Of a stretch of 43,448 nt of DNA, positions 34,594 to 43,169 are shown in pieces. The position numbers and the translations under genes were made by a program. Below the pieces are notes generated by a model. That model did no database searches, was not told the DNA's origin, and saw only the letters and a list, made by a program, of their open reading frames with translations. Origin of the DNA: an uncultured Atopobiaceae bacterium (GTDB lineage Bacteria > Actinomycetota > Coriobacteriia > Coriobacteriales > Atopobiaceae); NCBI GenBank assembly GCA_947625235.1, contig CANQNP010000008.1:1-43448 (forward strand), read 5' to 3'. The stretch's first letter is position 1. Every line of letters begins with the position of its first letter.

Positions 34594-35595
34594 CTAGAGG
34601 TTGAGGTCGGCGCCGAACATCGCCGAGACGGGGATCTCGTCGTAGACGCGGCGTATCGACTCCGCGAACTCCTCGGCCACCGAGATCTGCTTGACCTTCG
34701 AATCCGGCGCGTCGAGCACCGCGGGATCGAGCGGCACCGCGTCGGTGACCACGCACTCCACGATGGGCGCCGCCTGGAGGCGCTCGATGGCGGGGCCGGA
34801 GAAGATGCCGTGCGTGGAGCACACGTAGATGTCGCCCGCGCCGAGCTTCTTCAGCTCCTTGATGCCGGCCACGAGGGTGCCGCCGGTGTCGATCATGTCG
34901 TCGTTCACGATGCAGGTCTTGCCGTTGATCTCGCCGATGATGCCCGTGACCTCGGCCATGTTGTGCTTGGGGCGGCCCTTGTGGGCGATGGCGATCGAGC
35001 AGCCGAGCATGTCGGAGAGCTTCTTCGCGGCCTTGGCGCGGCCCACGTCGGGCGAGACGACGCAGAGGGTCTCGGGGTCGAGGTCCATCTGGCGGTAGTA
35101 GCTCGCGAAGAGCGGGAGCGCCGTGAGCTGGTTCACGGGCTTGTCGAAGAAGCCCTGGATCGTGTTGGTGTGGAGGTCGAGGGTGATGACCTTGTCCACG
35201 CCCGCGGTCTCGAGGAGGTTCGCCACGAGGCGCGCCGTGATGGGCTCGCGGGGGGCCGCCTTGCGGTCTTGGCGCGCGTAGCCGTAGTGCGGGATCACCG
35301 CGCAGAAGCTCCGGCAGCTCCCGCGCTTGGCGGCGTCGCAGGCGATGAGCAGCTCCATGAACATGTCGTTCACGTTCGCGCCCACGATGGACTGGATGAA
35401 GAAGACGTCCGTGCCGCGCACCGTCTGGTCGTAGCGCGCGTAGATCTCGCCGTTGGCGAAGGTCTCGAGCGTGAGGCCCGAGAGGTCGACGCCGAGCGCG
35501 GTGGCGATGCGCTGGGCGAGGACGGGGTTGGAGCGCCCGCTGAAGAGCTGGAAGCGCTTCTCCATGGTCTTCGGGCTGTTGAGGTCGTGGTTCAT
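34594..35595 (-). CDS. prs: Ribose-phosphate pyrophosphokinase
   Basis: 333 residues. It makes PRPP from ribose 5-phosphate and ATP, feeding purine, pyrimidine, histidine, tryptophan and NAD synthesis. Seen: ETFANGEIYARYDQTVRG near the N-terminus, the RQDRKAAPREPITA flexible-loop region, LDLHTNTIQGFF and the PRPP-binding loop in CIVNDDMIDTGGTL. It lies 37 bp after glmU and 8 bp before the pth GTG, so the three genes form one operon linking envelope precursor, nucleotide and translation-recycling functions, a common arrangement in Gram-positive bacteria. Confidence 0.96.
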   Translation of the reverse strand: MNHDLNSPKTMEKRFQLFSGRSNPVLAQRIATALGVDLSGLTLETFANGEIYARYDQTVRGTDVFFIQSIVGANVNDMFMELLIACDAAKRGSCRSFCAVIPHYGYARQDRKAAPREPITARLVANLLETAGVDKVITLDLHTNTIQGFFDKPVNQLTALPLFASYYRQMDLDPETLCVVSPDVGRAKAAKKLSDMLGCSIAIAHKGRPKHNMAEVTGIIGEINGKTCIVNDDMIDTGGTLVAGIKELKKLGAGDIYVCSTHGIFSGPAIERLQAAPIVECVVTDAVPLDPAVLDAPDSKVKQISVAEEFAESIRRVYDEIPVSAMFGADLNL

Positions 35596-35632
35596 GGCAC
35601 CCGTGCCTTTCTCAAGGGGGAGTGGGAGTGGC

Positions 35633-37021
35633 CTAGCTTTCGCGAGCCATGCGGGCCGCGCGCCTTGCCGCGTAGCCCTCGATGATGCGCTCGTCCGTGC
35701 GCTCGATCGCGAGCGCGCCCGCGGGCACGTCCTTCGTGATGCAGCTCGCGGCGCCCGTGATGGCGCCGTCGCCGATCGAAACCGGCGCCACCATCATGGT
35801 GTCGGAGCCGATGAAGACGTCGTTTCCGATGGTCGTGCGGTGCTTCTTCGAGCCGTCGTAGTTGCAGGTGACGGACGCCGCGCCGATGTTCACGCCGGAG
35901 CCCATCGTGGTATCGCCGATGTAGGAGAGGTGCGGCACCTTCGAGCCCTCGCCGATGGTGGAGTTCTTGATCTCCACCGACGTGCCCACGTGCGCGCCCG
36001 GCATGAGGTGCGTGCCCGGGCGAAGGTAGGCGCGGGGCCCGCAGGTCGCGCCGTCCTCGATGACGCTCTCGAGGGCGACGGTCTCCTCGAGGCGGCAGCC
36101 GTCGCCGACGGCCACGTTGGTGAGGCGTGTGTTCGGGCCGATGACGTTTCCCTTGCCGATCGTCGTCTCGCCGAAGAGGAAGGTGAGCGGCCAGAGTTCG
36201 GTGTCCTGGCCCACCTTCACGTCCGGGCCCACCCACACGAGGTCGGGATCGAGCATCGTGACCCCGGCATCCATGAGGCGCGCGTTGATGCGCCGTTGCA
36301 TGGCCTTCGTGGCCTCGGCGAGCTGGCTGCGCGAGTTCACGCCGAGCATCTCGCTCGCGTCCTCCACGAAGACGCGGCCCACGCTGAGGCCCTCGTCGCG
36401 CATGAGCTCGACCATGTCCGTGAGGTAGTACTCGCCCTGCGCGTTCTCGTTCGTGATCTCGCGCACGAGGCGCGCGAGCGTGGCGCCGTCGAAGGCGTAG
36501 ACGCCGCTGTTGCACTCCGTAAGCGCCTTGCGCTGCTCGAGCGTGGCGTCCGCGTGCTCGATGATGGCGAGGATGTGGCCGGCCTCGTCGAGGACGATGC
36601 GGCCGTAGCCCGTGGGATCCTCGGGCGCCATCGTGAGCACGGCGCCGGGAAGGCCGCCCTCGCTGACCTCGCTCGCGAGCTCCTCGATGGTCTCGGCGCG
36701 CACGAGCGGGGTGTCGCCGTAGAGCACGACCACGCAGCCGTCGTCGATGCCGGCGGCCTCGAGCGCCACCCTCACGGCGTGGCCCGTGCCGAGACGCTCC
36801 GCCTGCTCCACGACCTCGGCCCCGAGCCGCTCGCAGATGGCGGAGACCTCGCCCTTGCCGGCTCCCACCACGCACACGATGCGATCGGCGCCCGCGGCGC
36901 GCGCGGCCTCGATGGGCCAGGCCACGAGTGGCTTCCCCAAGAGCGGATGGACGGTTTTGGAATGGGCGGACTTCATGCGCGTGCCCTCGCCGGCGGCGAG
37001 GACGAGTGCGGTAAAGGCCAT
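35633..37021 (-). CDS. glmU: Bifunctional GlmU: GlcN-1-P acetyltransferase / GlcNAc-1-P uridylyltransferase
   Basis: 462 residues. The N-terminal uridylyltransferase domain starts LVLAAGEGTRMKSAHSK (7-23) and contains LYGDTPLVRAETI. The C-terminal half is a left-handed beta-helix of hexapeptide repeats that acetylates glucosamine 1-phosphate. Together they make UDP-GlcNAc for peptidoglycan. Start at 37021 is supported by AAAGGGG upstream; the frame extends to 37084 but includes leader. First gene of the glmU-prs-pth operon, divergent from the tRNA gene. Confidence 0.96.
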   Translation of the reverse strand: MAFTALVLAAGEGTRMKSAHSKTVHPLLGKPLVAWPIEAARAAGADRIVCVVGAGKGEVSAICERLGAEVVEQAERLGTGHAVRVALEAAGIDDGCVVVLYGDTPLVRAETIEELASEVSEGGLPGAVLTMAPEDPTGYGRIVLDEAGHILAIIEHADATLEQRKALTECNSGVYAFDGATLARLVREITNENAQGEYYLTDMVELMRDEGLSVGRVFVEDASEMLGVNSRSQLAEATKAMQRRINARLMDAGVTMLDPDLVWVGPDVKVGQDTELWPLTFLFGETTIGKGNVIGPNTRLTNVAVGDGCRLEETVALESVIEDGATCGPRAYLRPGTHLMPGAHVGTSVEIKNSTIGEGSKVPHLSYIGDTTMGSGVNIGAASVTCNYDGSKKHRTTIGNDVFIGSDTMMVAPVSIGDGAITGAASCITKDVPAGALAIERTDERIIEGYAARRAARMARES

Positions 37022-37162
37022 GGAGAGGACCCCTTTCGCGCGGTGTGGCACCGACGCAGATGGCGGTTTCGCGCCCGCTTTCACGCCCGCGGCGCGGCGC
37101 TCCCATGGTAGCGCAGGGCCCTTGTGCGCGCCCGTCCATGCGGGCAGGCGGCGCGTTCCCTT

Positions 37163-37171
37163 TGCTACACT
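37163..37171 (+). promoter_or_regulatory. Promoter of tRNA-Gln
   Basis: TGC plus TACACT (37166-37171) is an extended -10 ending 14 bp before the tRNA gene. No convincing -35 is visible. Confidence 0.5.
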
Positions 37172-37185
37172 AGGCCCTTGGAATT

Positions 37186-37260
37186 TGGGGCTTCGTCCAA
37201 CGGCTAGGACTCTGGTTTTTGGTGCCAGCTATGGGGGTTCGAATCCCTCAGCCCCAGCCA
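37186..37260 (+). tRNA. tRNA-Gln (anticodon TTG)
   Basis: A 75-nt cloverleaf. Acceptor stem TGGGGCT pairs with AGCCCCA, followed by discriminator G and an encoded CCA. The anticodon stem CTGGT/GCCAG encloses TTTTGGT, giving anticodon TTG, and the T-arm contains TTCGAAT. Reads CAA and, by wobble, CAG. It stands alone between glmU and the ArsR gene. Confidence 0.96.
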
Positions 37261-37388
37261 TCTTCCCCTCGTGTGGCCCGTCTTCTCGATTTTTCGCAGG
37301 TATCCGCCCCCCCTGAGCTCGCGCCTTGCCGAGCGCGTGGCTTTCGGGGAATCAGCCGATCGCCACGGTGGCGCGCCCGTGCGCGGGT

Positions 37389-37403
37389 GGTATAAGATAT
37401 ACC
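37389..37403 (+). promoter_or_regulatory. Operator-like palindrome overlapping arsR promoter
   Basis: GGTATA and TATACC form a perfect inverted repeat with a 3-nt centre. TATAAG (37391-37396) could be the -10 box, so regulator binding would block transcription. It lies 18 bp before the ArsR-family start codon, which fits autoregulation. Confidence 0.5.
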
Positions 37404-37420
37404 AAATGAGAGGAGGAGGT

Positions 37421-37804
37421 ATGAGATCTGCCGACATCCCTGCCCTCCTCAAGGCCCTCGGCAACGAGAACCGCATCGAGATCGTGCGGCTCATCGCGAA
37501 GTCGCCGGGCATCACGGCGAACAAGATCCTGAAGACGTTGCACGTCGCGCAATCTACGCTCTCGCATCACATGCACATCCTCGTCGAGGCCGGCGTGGTC
37601 ATCGCCGTTCGCGAGGGCAAATGGTCGCACTACTCCGTGAGTCCCGAGGCGCTCGATAGCATCGATCGCTTCGTGAACGGCCTGCGCGCCGATCGCTCGC
37701 AACGCGCCCGGCGCCTGCGCATGCTCCTCGACCTCAAGCACGACCCGCGCATGACGTCCAAGCTGCGCGATTCCATCGATCGCATCGTCGATACCCTCAG
37801 CTGA
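37421..37804 (+). CDS. ArsR-family transcriptional regulator
   Basis: 127 residues with a winged helix-turn-helix: LLKALGNENRIEIVRLI (9-25), the recognition helix VAQSTLSHHMHILVEAGVV (42-60) and the wing VREGKWSHYSVS. The typical metal-binding ELCVCDL cysteines are absent and the protein has no cysteine at all, so it probably does not sense thiophilic metals in the ArsR/SmtB way. Start at 37421 is fixed by GGAGGAGG; the frame runs to 37271 but would read through the promoter. It lies 55 bp before metQ1 and may co-regulate it. Confidence 0.85.
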   Translation: MRSADIPALLKALGNENRIEIVRLIAKSPGITANKILKTLHVAQSTLSHHMHILVEAGVVIAVREGKWSHYSVSPEALDSIDRFVNGLRADRSQRARRLRMLLDLKHDPRMTSKLRDSIDRIVDTLS

Positions 37805-37859
37805 AACCCCGTATCCTTTCCCCTAGACTTGGCACTTCATCGCGCGTGAGGGGAGGCCC

Positions 37860-38714
37860 ATGCTGCTCAGCCGAAGGGAGATCCTGCTGCTCGCGGGGGC
37901 GCTTCCCCTGGCGACGCTCTTCGGGTGCTCGGCTCCCGGCGCCGCCGATGCGGGAGAGGCGGACATCACGGTGGGCGCGTCGCACACCCCGCACGCCCTC
38001 ATCCTCGACGGTCCGGTGAGGGAGCTCCTCGAGGCCGAGGGCTTTCGCCTGGACATCGTGGAATACGAGAACTACGACGAGCCCAACCAGGCGCTCGCGG
38101 AGGGCGAGATCGATGCCGCCTTCTACGAGCATCGCCCCTTCCTCGACGCGTGGAACGCGGCGAACGGCACGAACCTCGAGGGGCTCGTCTCGGTGCACTT
38201 CGAGCCCCTCGGCATCTACTCCGACTCCGTCGATTCCATCGCGAACCTCGAGAAGGGCGCGACGGTGGCCATCCCGGCCGACCCCGCGAATCGCGCGCGT
38301 GCGCTCCTCCTCCTCGAACAGGAGCGCCTCATCACGCTCTCCGACGACGCGGGGATCGAGGTCGTGCCCGCGAACATCGTCGAGAACAGACGCGACATCA
38401 CGCTCGTGGAGGTGCCGGCCGAGGAACTTGCCGATGAGCTCTCGGAGGTGGAGCTCGTGGTGATGCCGGGAAACGTCGCCATGGAACACGGCCATTCGCT
38501 CGCCGACGCCCTCGCCGCCGAGCCCTTCGGCTCGCTCCTCGCGAACACCTACGCAAACCTCCTCGTCGTGCGTCCCGGCGAGGGCGACGATCCCAAGATC
38601 CAGGCCCTCGCGGCCGCCCTCAACTCCCAAGAGGTCCACGACTACATCGACCAATCCTTCGGCGAGAACGTCATATCGGTATTCGATCCCACGCCTCTCG
38701 ATTCGGAGATTTGA
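37860..38714 (+). CDS. metQ: MetQ/NlpA-family substrate-binding lipoprotein (copy 1)
   Basis: 284 residues. Signal peptide with lipobox TLFGC (Cys23 lipidated), then the MetQ/NlpA fold with ITVGASHTPHALIL, AFYEHRPFLDAWN and PADPANRARALLLLE. It captures methionine, or a related amino acid, outside the cell for the ABC importer. A second copy follows at 38981, with the permease and ATPase beyond it. The stop overlaps a promoter (TTGACG at 38711), so the downstream genes can be expressed separately. No ATPase or permease lies between the two copies, so copy 1 must share the transporter or be regulated differently. Confidence 0.9.
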   Translation: MLLSRREILLLAGALPLATLFGCSAPGAADAGEADITVGASHTPHALILDGPVRELLEAEGFRLDIVEYENYDEPNQALAEGEIDAAFYEHRPFLDAWNAANGTNLEGLVSVHFEPLGIYSDSVDSIANLEKGATVAIPADPANRARALLLLEQERLITLSDDAGIEVVPANIVENRRDITLVEVPAEELADELSEVELVVMPGNVAMEHGHSLADALAAEPFGSLLANTYANLLVVRPGEGDDPKIQALAAALNSQEVHDYIDQSFGENVISVFDPTPLDSEI

Positions 38715-38739
38715 CGATTTTGTGATGCTGCGCTAGGGT
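38711..38739 (+). promoter_or_regulatory. Promoter of the metQ2-metN-metI attenuator transcript
   Basis: TTGACG (38711-38716), a 17-bp spacer and TAGGGT (38734-38739). It overlaps the metQ1 stop codon (38712-38714). Transcription would start near 38746, giving a ~235-nt leader. Confidence 0.6.
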
Positions 38740-38781
38740 GTCCCGCGTCGTTTCGCTGCGAACCGGAGGAGGTGCCCCGCC

Positions 38782-38853
38782 ATGACCATGGCCATGTCCA
38801 TGTCCATGCCGAGCTCCCGGGCACCTCGTTTGGCGCGCGTGTTCGCCGCGTGA
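38782..38853 (+). CDS. Methionine-rich leader peptide
   Basis: A 23-codon ORF beginning MTMAMSMSMP, with Met at positions 1, 3, 5, 7 and 9, ending in TGA at 38851-38853. GGAGGAGG (38765-38772) lies 9 nt upstream, a strong ribosome site for so short an ORF. The peptide itself probably has no function; its translation senses charged methionyl-tRNA. Only 23 codons, so it is missed by usual length filters. Confidence 0.75.
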   Translation: MTMAMSMSMPSSRAPRLARVFAA

Positions 38854-38891
38854 TCTTTGGCGAAACCCTCCTCCAGGCGACGTGTTCGGGA

Positions 38892-38917
38892 GCTGCCTCC
38901 ACAGGGCAGCCTTTTTT
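38892..38917 (+). terminator. Intrinsic terminator of the attenuator
   Basis: GCTGCCT (38892-38898) pairs with GGGCAGC (38904-38910) around a 5-nt loop, CCACA, and is followed by C and six T residues (38912-38917). The right arm could also pair with GCTGCCC at 38920-38926. Confidence 0.8.
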
Positions 38918-38980
38918 CTGCTGCCCGATCCCGTTTTCGAATTCGCGCGTGTGCGCACCTGTGATCGAAGGAGAGAAACC

Positions 38981-39871
38981 ATGAAGAAGTCCATTTCCCG
39001 CAGGGCCGCCATCCTCGGCCTTTCCGCCTTCGCCGCCCTCAGCCTCGCCGCGTGCGGCGGCGCCCCCGCCACCGAGGAGGCCCCCGAGGCCACCACTCCC
39101 GAGGCCACCGAAGCGTCCGACACCACCATCACCGTGGGCGCGAGCCCCACTCCCCACGCGGAGATCCTGAACGGCCCCGTGAAGGAGCTCCTCGAGCAGC
39201 AGGGCTACACCCTCGATGTCGTCGAGTTCACCGACTACGTGCTCCCCAACACCGCACTCGAGGAGGGCGAGCTCGACGCGAACTACTTCCAGCACACGCC
39301 CTACCTCGAGAGCTTCAACGAGGAGAACGGCACGCACCTCGCGGCCGTCACGAGCGTGCACTACGAGCCGTTCGCGCTCTTCAGCGATAAGGTCGCGAGC
39401 GTGAAGGAGATCTCCGACGGCGCCACCGTGGCCGTGCCGAACGACACCACCAACGAGGCCCGCGCGCTCCTGCTCCTCGAGCAGGAGGGGCTCATCACGC
39501 TCGACGAGGGCGCGGGCGTGACGGCCACCACGAAGGACATCGTCGACAACCCCAAGAACCTGCAGTTCGAGGAGATCGAGGCGGCGAACCTGCCGAACGT
39601 GCTCCCCGACGTGGACCTCGCGGCCATCAACGGCAACTACGCCATCTCCGCGGGCCTCTCGCTCGATGACGCGCTCGCCACGGAGGACGCCTCGTCCCTC
39701 GGCGCCACCACCTACGCGAACGTCCTCGTGGTGCGCGAGGGCGAGGAGAACGACCCGAAGATCGTCGCCCTCGCGAACGCCCTCACGAGCCCCGAGACCT
39801 ACAAGTTCATCGAGGAGACCTACAACGGCGCCGTGGTGCCCACCTTCGAAGTGGCCGAGGCCACCGAGTAG
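38981..39871 (+). CDS. metQ: MetQ/NlpA-family substrate-binding lipoprotein (copy 2)
   Basis: 296 residues. Signal peptide with lipobox SLAAC (Cys25), an acidic Thr/Glu-rich linker (~26-47), then TVGASPTPHAEIL, ANYFQHTPYLESFN and PNDTTNEARALLLLE. These match copy 1 and the MetQ family, which binds methionine for the MetNI importer. Start at 38981 is set by AAGGAGAG at 38968-38975; an in-frame ATG at 38882 lies inside the terminator region and is rejected. It is the first structural gene after the attenuator and is followed by metN (30-bp gap) and metI. Confidence 0.92.
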   Translation: MKKSISRRAAILGLSAFAALSLAACGGAPATEEAPEATTPEATEASDTTITVGASPTPHAEILNGPVKELLEQQGYTLDVVEFTDYVLPNTALEEGELDANYFQHTPYLESFNEENGTHLAAVTSVHYEPFALFSDKVASVKEISDGATVAVPNDTTNEARALLLLEQEGLITLDEGAGVTATTKDIVDNPKNLQFEEIEAANLPNVLPDVDLAAINGNYAISAGLSLDDALATEDASSLGATTYANVLVVREGEENDPKIVALANALTSPETYKFIEETYNGAVVPTFEVAEATE

Positions 39872-39901
39872 CGGCAAGCCAGCCGGCTGAGCGCACGGAC
39901 G

Positions 39902-40672
<771 letters not shown>

Positions 40673-40675
40673 CAG

Positions 40676-41353
40676 ATGGATTGGATTGCGGCTTTCTTCG
40701 CCGAATACGGCGGGCTCCTCCTCGAGGGCACGTGGGATTCCATCGTGATGACGACGGTGTCCTGCGTCTTCGCCTACGCGCTCGGCATCCCGCTCGGCGT
40801 GCTCGTGCTCATCACCGGCGAGGGGAACCTCCGGCCCAATCGCGCCGTGCACGCGGTGCTCGGGTGGATCATCAACGTGGGGCGCTCGATCCCCTTCATC
40901 ATCCTGCTCTTCTCCATCATCCCGTTCACGCGCCTCGTCGTGGGCACCTCGCTCGGCGTCCAGGGCGCCATCGTGCCGCTCGTGGTGTGCGCGACGCCCT
41001 TCGTGGCGCGCATGGTGGAGCAGAGCCTCGCCGAGGTGGACGCCTCGCTCATCGAGGCCGGCGAGGCCTTCGGCGCGAGCGCCTGGCAGCTCGTCTACAA
41101 GGTCTACCTGAAGGAGAGCCTGCCGAGCCTCGTGCGCGGCGCCTCCATCACGTTCATCACGCTCTTCGGCTTCGTGGCCATGGCCGGCTGCGTGGGCGCG
41201 GGCGGCCTCGGCGACATCGCCATCCGCTACGGCTACCAGCGCTACCAGCCCGGCGTGATGATCGCCGCCGTCATCCTCTGCGTCATCCTCGTCGAGGTCG
41301 TCCAATCCCTCGGCAACGCCATCTCAAAGGCGGTGGACAAAAGAACGAGATAG
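40676..41353 (+). CDS. metI: Methionine ABC transporter permease
   Basis: 225 residues with about five membrane helices. The cytoplasmic EAGEAFGASAWQLVYKVYLKE segment is the EAA loop that contacts the MetN ATPase. MetI-type features include GRSIPFIILL and GGLGDIAIRYGYQRYQP near the C-terminus. It imports methionine with MetN and the MetQ lipoproteins. The start follows metN by 3 bp. The stop at 41351-41353 is followed by ~60 bp of unremarkable sequence and the palindromic element. Confidence 0.93.
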   Translation: MDWIAAFFAEYGGLLLEGTWDSIVMTTVSCVFAYALGIPLGVLVLITGEGNLRPNRAVHAVLGWIINVGRSIPFIILLFSIIPFTRLVVGTSLGVQGAIVPLVVCATPFVARMVEQSLAEVDASLIEAGEAFGASAWQLVYKVYLKESLPSLVRGASITFITLFGFVAMAGCVGAGGLGDIAIRYGYQRYQPGVMIAAVILCVILVEVVQSLGNAISKAVDKRTR

Positions 41354-41412
41354 CTCGATTTCTCGTCCTTTTCGATTCTTTTCAGCCATTCAAGCGTCAG
41401 GGGATCCACTCA

Positions 41413-41531
41413 ACGTCAGCGAGGCGCCCTGGGGTGCCCGAGATACGTGGGATCTTGAGGGCGTAGCGTACTAAGGTACGTGAGCCCTCAAGATCGCGCG
41501 TAGATCGGGTGCACCAGGGCGCCGCAGCGTC
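41413..41531 (-). repeat. Long near-palindromic element, copy D
   Basis: ~119 bp, homologous to 5619-5736 when reverse-complemented, and itself nearly self-complementary. It sits between convergent metI and the ClC gene and ends 2 bp before the ClC stop codon, as copy C begins on an esterase stop codon. The inner stem GATCTTGAGGGC pairs perfectly with its partner. A bidirectional terminator role would fit this position. Confidence 0.8.
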
Positions 41532-41533
41532 GA

Positions 41534-43057
41534 CTACTTCGCGCCTGGGAGTTTCGTAGCAGGGGGAGTCGTGTTGTCTGATTCCTCGAGCGCCTCTTCC
41601 ACGGCGCGGAGGCCCTCGTGGATGCGGTAGAAGCGTCGCTCGAGGCTGGAGGCCGCGTCGAGCGCCTCCTTCGCCTGCGCCATGCTCTGCTGGTCGTGGT
41701 CGTTCTCCCGCACCTCGCTGGTGAGGTCCTCGAGGGGATGGCGCTCCTCGAGCGGCTGGAAGGTCTCGGGGGCGTGCGCGACGATGATGCCGCCGGGAAG
41801 CTCGCCGAGGCGCTGCTGGAGGTGCGCGCCGACGCGCTCGATGGAGGCGGAGACGCCGAGGCCGTAGATGCCCATGTCGCCGCCGATGGAATAGGCCACG
41901 ATGACGGCGATGGCGAAGTAGGGCGCCATCGCCCAGCCGAAGATCTCACACCCCATGAAGAAGGACGCGAGCGGCGCGCGGATGACGGCCGTGAAGAACG
42001 CCATGATGCCGAGCGCCGAGGAGAAGCCCGCGTCGGTGCCCGTCATCACGCAGCAGGCGGCGCCGAGGAGCGCGCCCGTGGTGAGGGTCGGCATGATCTC
42101 GCCGCCGCGGAACCACAGGCCGAGCGCGAGGATCGTGAGCAGGCCCTTGATGGCAAAGCCCCAGCTCGGCTCCTGGTTCTCGAGCGAGATCTTGATGAGG
42201 GGCGCGCCGGCGCCGCCGTAGTTCGTCCATCCGAAGCCGAGCATGAGCGCCGCGATGATCGCGCCGCCGACGACCACCCAGAGGTAGTAGTTCCTCTTGA
42301 TGGCGATGGTGTGGCGCTGGAGCCAGTCGATGCAAAACGCGTAGACCGCGCCGATGAGCGCGCACATGACCCCGACGATGAGGCTCTTGCCCACGTAGGT
42401 CCAGCCGAGTGCGGGGATGGCCACCGTGGGGAGGATGTCGCCGATGTGGAAGGGGTAGGCGATCGCGCAGCCCACGAAGCTCGCAAGGAGGATCGTGAGC
42501 GCGTGGCGGGTGATGTCGCGACGGTAGCGGCAGAGCTCGAGCACGAGGAAGGTCGCGCCGAGCGGGGAGAAGAAGAGCGCCGAGAACGTGGCCGCCATGC
42601 CGGTGGCGGCGGTGTAGCCGAAGAGGTCGTGCTTCTTCTCGAGCTTGAGCACCTGCGAGAGGTGGAACGGGCGCGCCACGAGGTTGCCAAGCGAGGCGCC
42701 CATCTGGAGCGCCCCCGCCTCCTTGCCCACGGAGGCGCCGCCGAGGACGGAGAGGCAGGTGCCGAAGAGGATGCCCGGGGTGAGCTTGGGCGAGATCTCC
42801 TGGTTCGAGCGCAGGTAGTGGATGACCTTGTGGGTGGTGAGGTCGTAGTCGAGGTCGAGCGCGTGGTAGAGCACGAGCGAGAGTGCGCCCGTGGCGGGAA
42901 GCGCGATGGCGAGCCAGGGCTGTGCGTAGAAGAGGTTCAGCGAGAAGTCGACGCAGATGCAGAGCGTGATCGAGGCTCCCGCGCCCACGGCGCCCATCAC
43001 GAGGGCGAAGAGCACGTGGCGCACCATCTGGCCCACGTCGATCGTGTTCTGCGCCAT
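41534..43057 (-). CDS. ClC-family anion channel/antiporter, divergent selectivity motifs
   Basis: 507 residues with the ClC fold: about 10-12 hydrophobic segments and a cytoplasmic C-terminal tail (~430-507) rich in charged residues and probably coiled coil. The region equivalent to GREGP reads GKEAG (111-115), retaining the gating glutamate (E113); the region equivalent to GIFxP reads GGEIMP (318-323). Classical ClC proteins conserve GSGIP, GREGP and GIFAP, so ion specificity may differ, for example fluoride rather than chloride. That is inference. It converges on metI. The start at 43057 lies just after AGAGGGGAGGGG on the minus strand. Confidence 0.83.
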   Translation of the reverse strand: MAQNTIDVGQMVRHVLFALVMGAVGAGASITLCICVDFSLNLFYAQPWLAIALPATGALSLVLYHALDLDYDLTTHKVIHYLRSNQEISPKLTPGILFGTCLSVLGGASVGKEAGALQMGASLGNLVARPFHLSQVLKLEKKHDLFGYTAATGMAATFSALFFSPLGATFLVLELCRYRRDITRHALTILLASFVGCAIAYPFHIGDILPTVAIPALGWTYVGKSLIVGVMCALIGAVYAFCIDWLQRHTIAIKRNYYLWVVVGGAIIAALMLGFGWTNYGGAGAPLIKISLENQEPSWGFAIKGLLTILALGLWFRGGEIMPTLTTGALLGAACCVMTGTDAGFSSALGIMAFFTAVIRAPLASFFMGCEIFGWAMAPYFAIAVIVAYSIGGDMGIYGLGVSASIERVGAHLQQRLGELPGGIIVAHAPETFQPLEERHPLEDLTSEVRENDHDQQSMAQAKEALDAASSLERRFYRIHEGLRAVEEALEESDNTTPPATKLPGAK

Positions 43058-43119
43058 TGCCCCTCCCCTCTAAGACGCAAAGACGAACTTGCGAGCGCGC
43101 TCGCCGGAAGAACGCCCGA

Positions 43120-43143
43120 GGGGCGCCGCCGAAGCGGCGCCCC
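43120..43143 (-). terminator. Hairpin with UUCG tetraloop after AEC transporter
   Basis: GGGGCGCCGC (43120-43129) and GCGGCGCCCC (43134-43143) form a perfect 10-bp stem. The loop is CGAA on plus, UUCG on minus. It lies 26 bp downstream of the AEC stop on the minus strand. No T-run follows, so termination is inferred from stability and position. Confidence 0.6.
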
Positions 43144-43169
43144 CGAATAGTGCGAGCGGCGAGTGCGAA

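Larger units (their letters stand above)
38769..38917 (+). promoter_or_regulatory. Methionine-codon transcription attenuator (competing RNA pairings)
   Basis: Region 1 (38769-38777, GAGGTGCCC) pairs perfectly over 9 bp with region 2 (38819-38827). Region 2 in the form AGCTCCCGGGCAC (38812-38824) alternatively pairs over 13 contiguous bp, two of them G-U, with region 3 (38882-38894). Region 3 overlaps the left arm of an intrinsic terminator at 38892-38910. Pairing 1:2 therefore permits termination and 2:3 prevents it. The leader peptide's Met codons lie between regions 1 and 2, so ribosome stalling there would expose region 2. CCTCCTCC at 38867-38874 is also complementary to the leader ribosome site at 38765-38772. 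Confidence 0.75.

Noticed and set aside
37108-37125. Second tRNA-like segment (GGTAGCGCA) before tRNA-Gln
   Set aside because: Only a D-arm-like string; no acceptor, anticodon or T-arm.
38772-38984. 70-codon plus ORF rich in His and Val across the attenuator
   Set aside because: It is the +2 reading of the Met leader (CATGxx repeats), has no own ribosome site and would run through the terminator.
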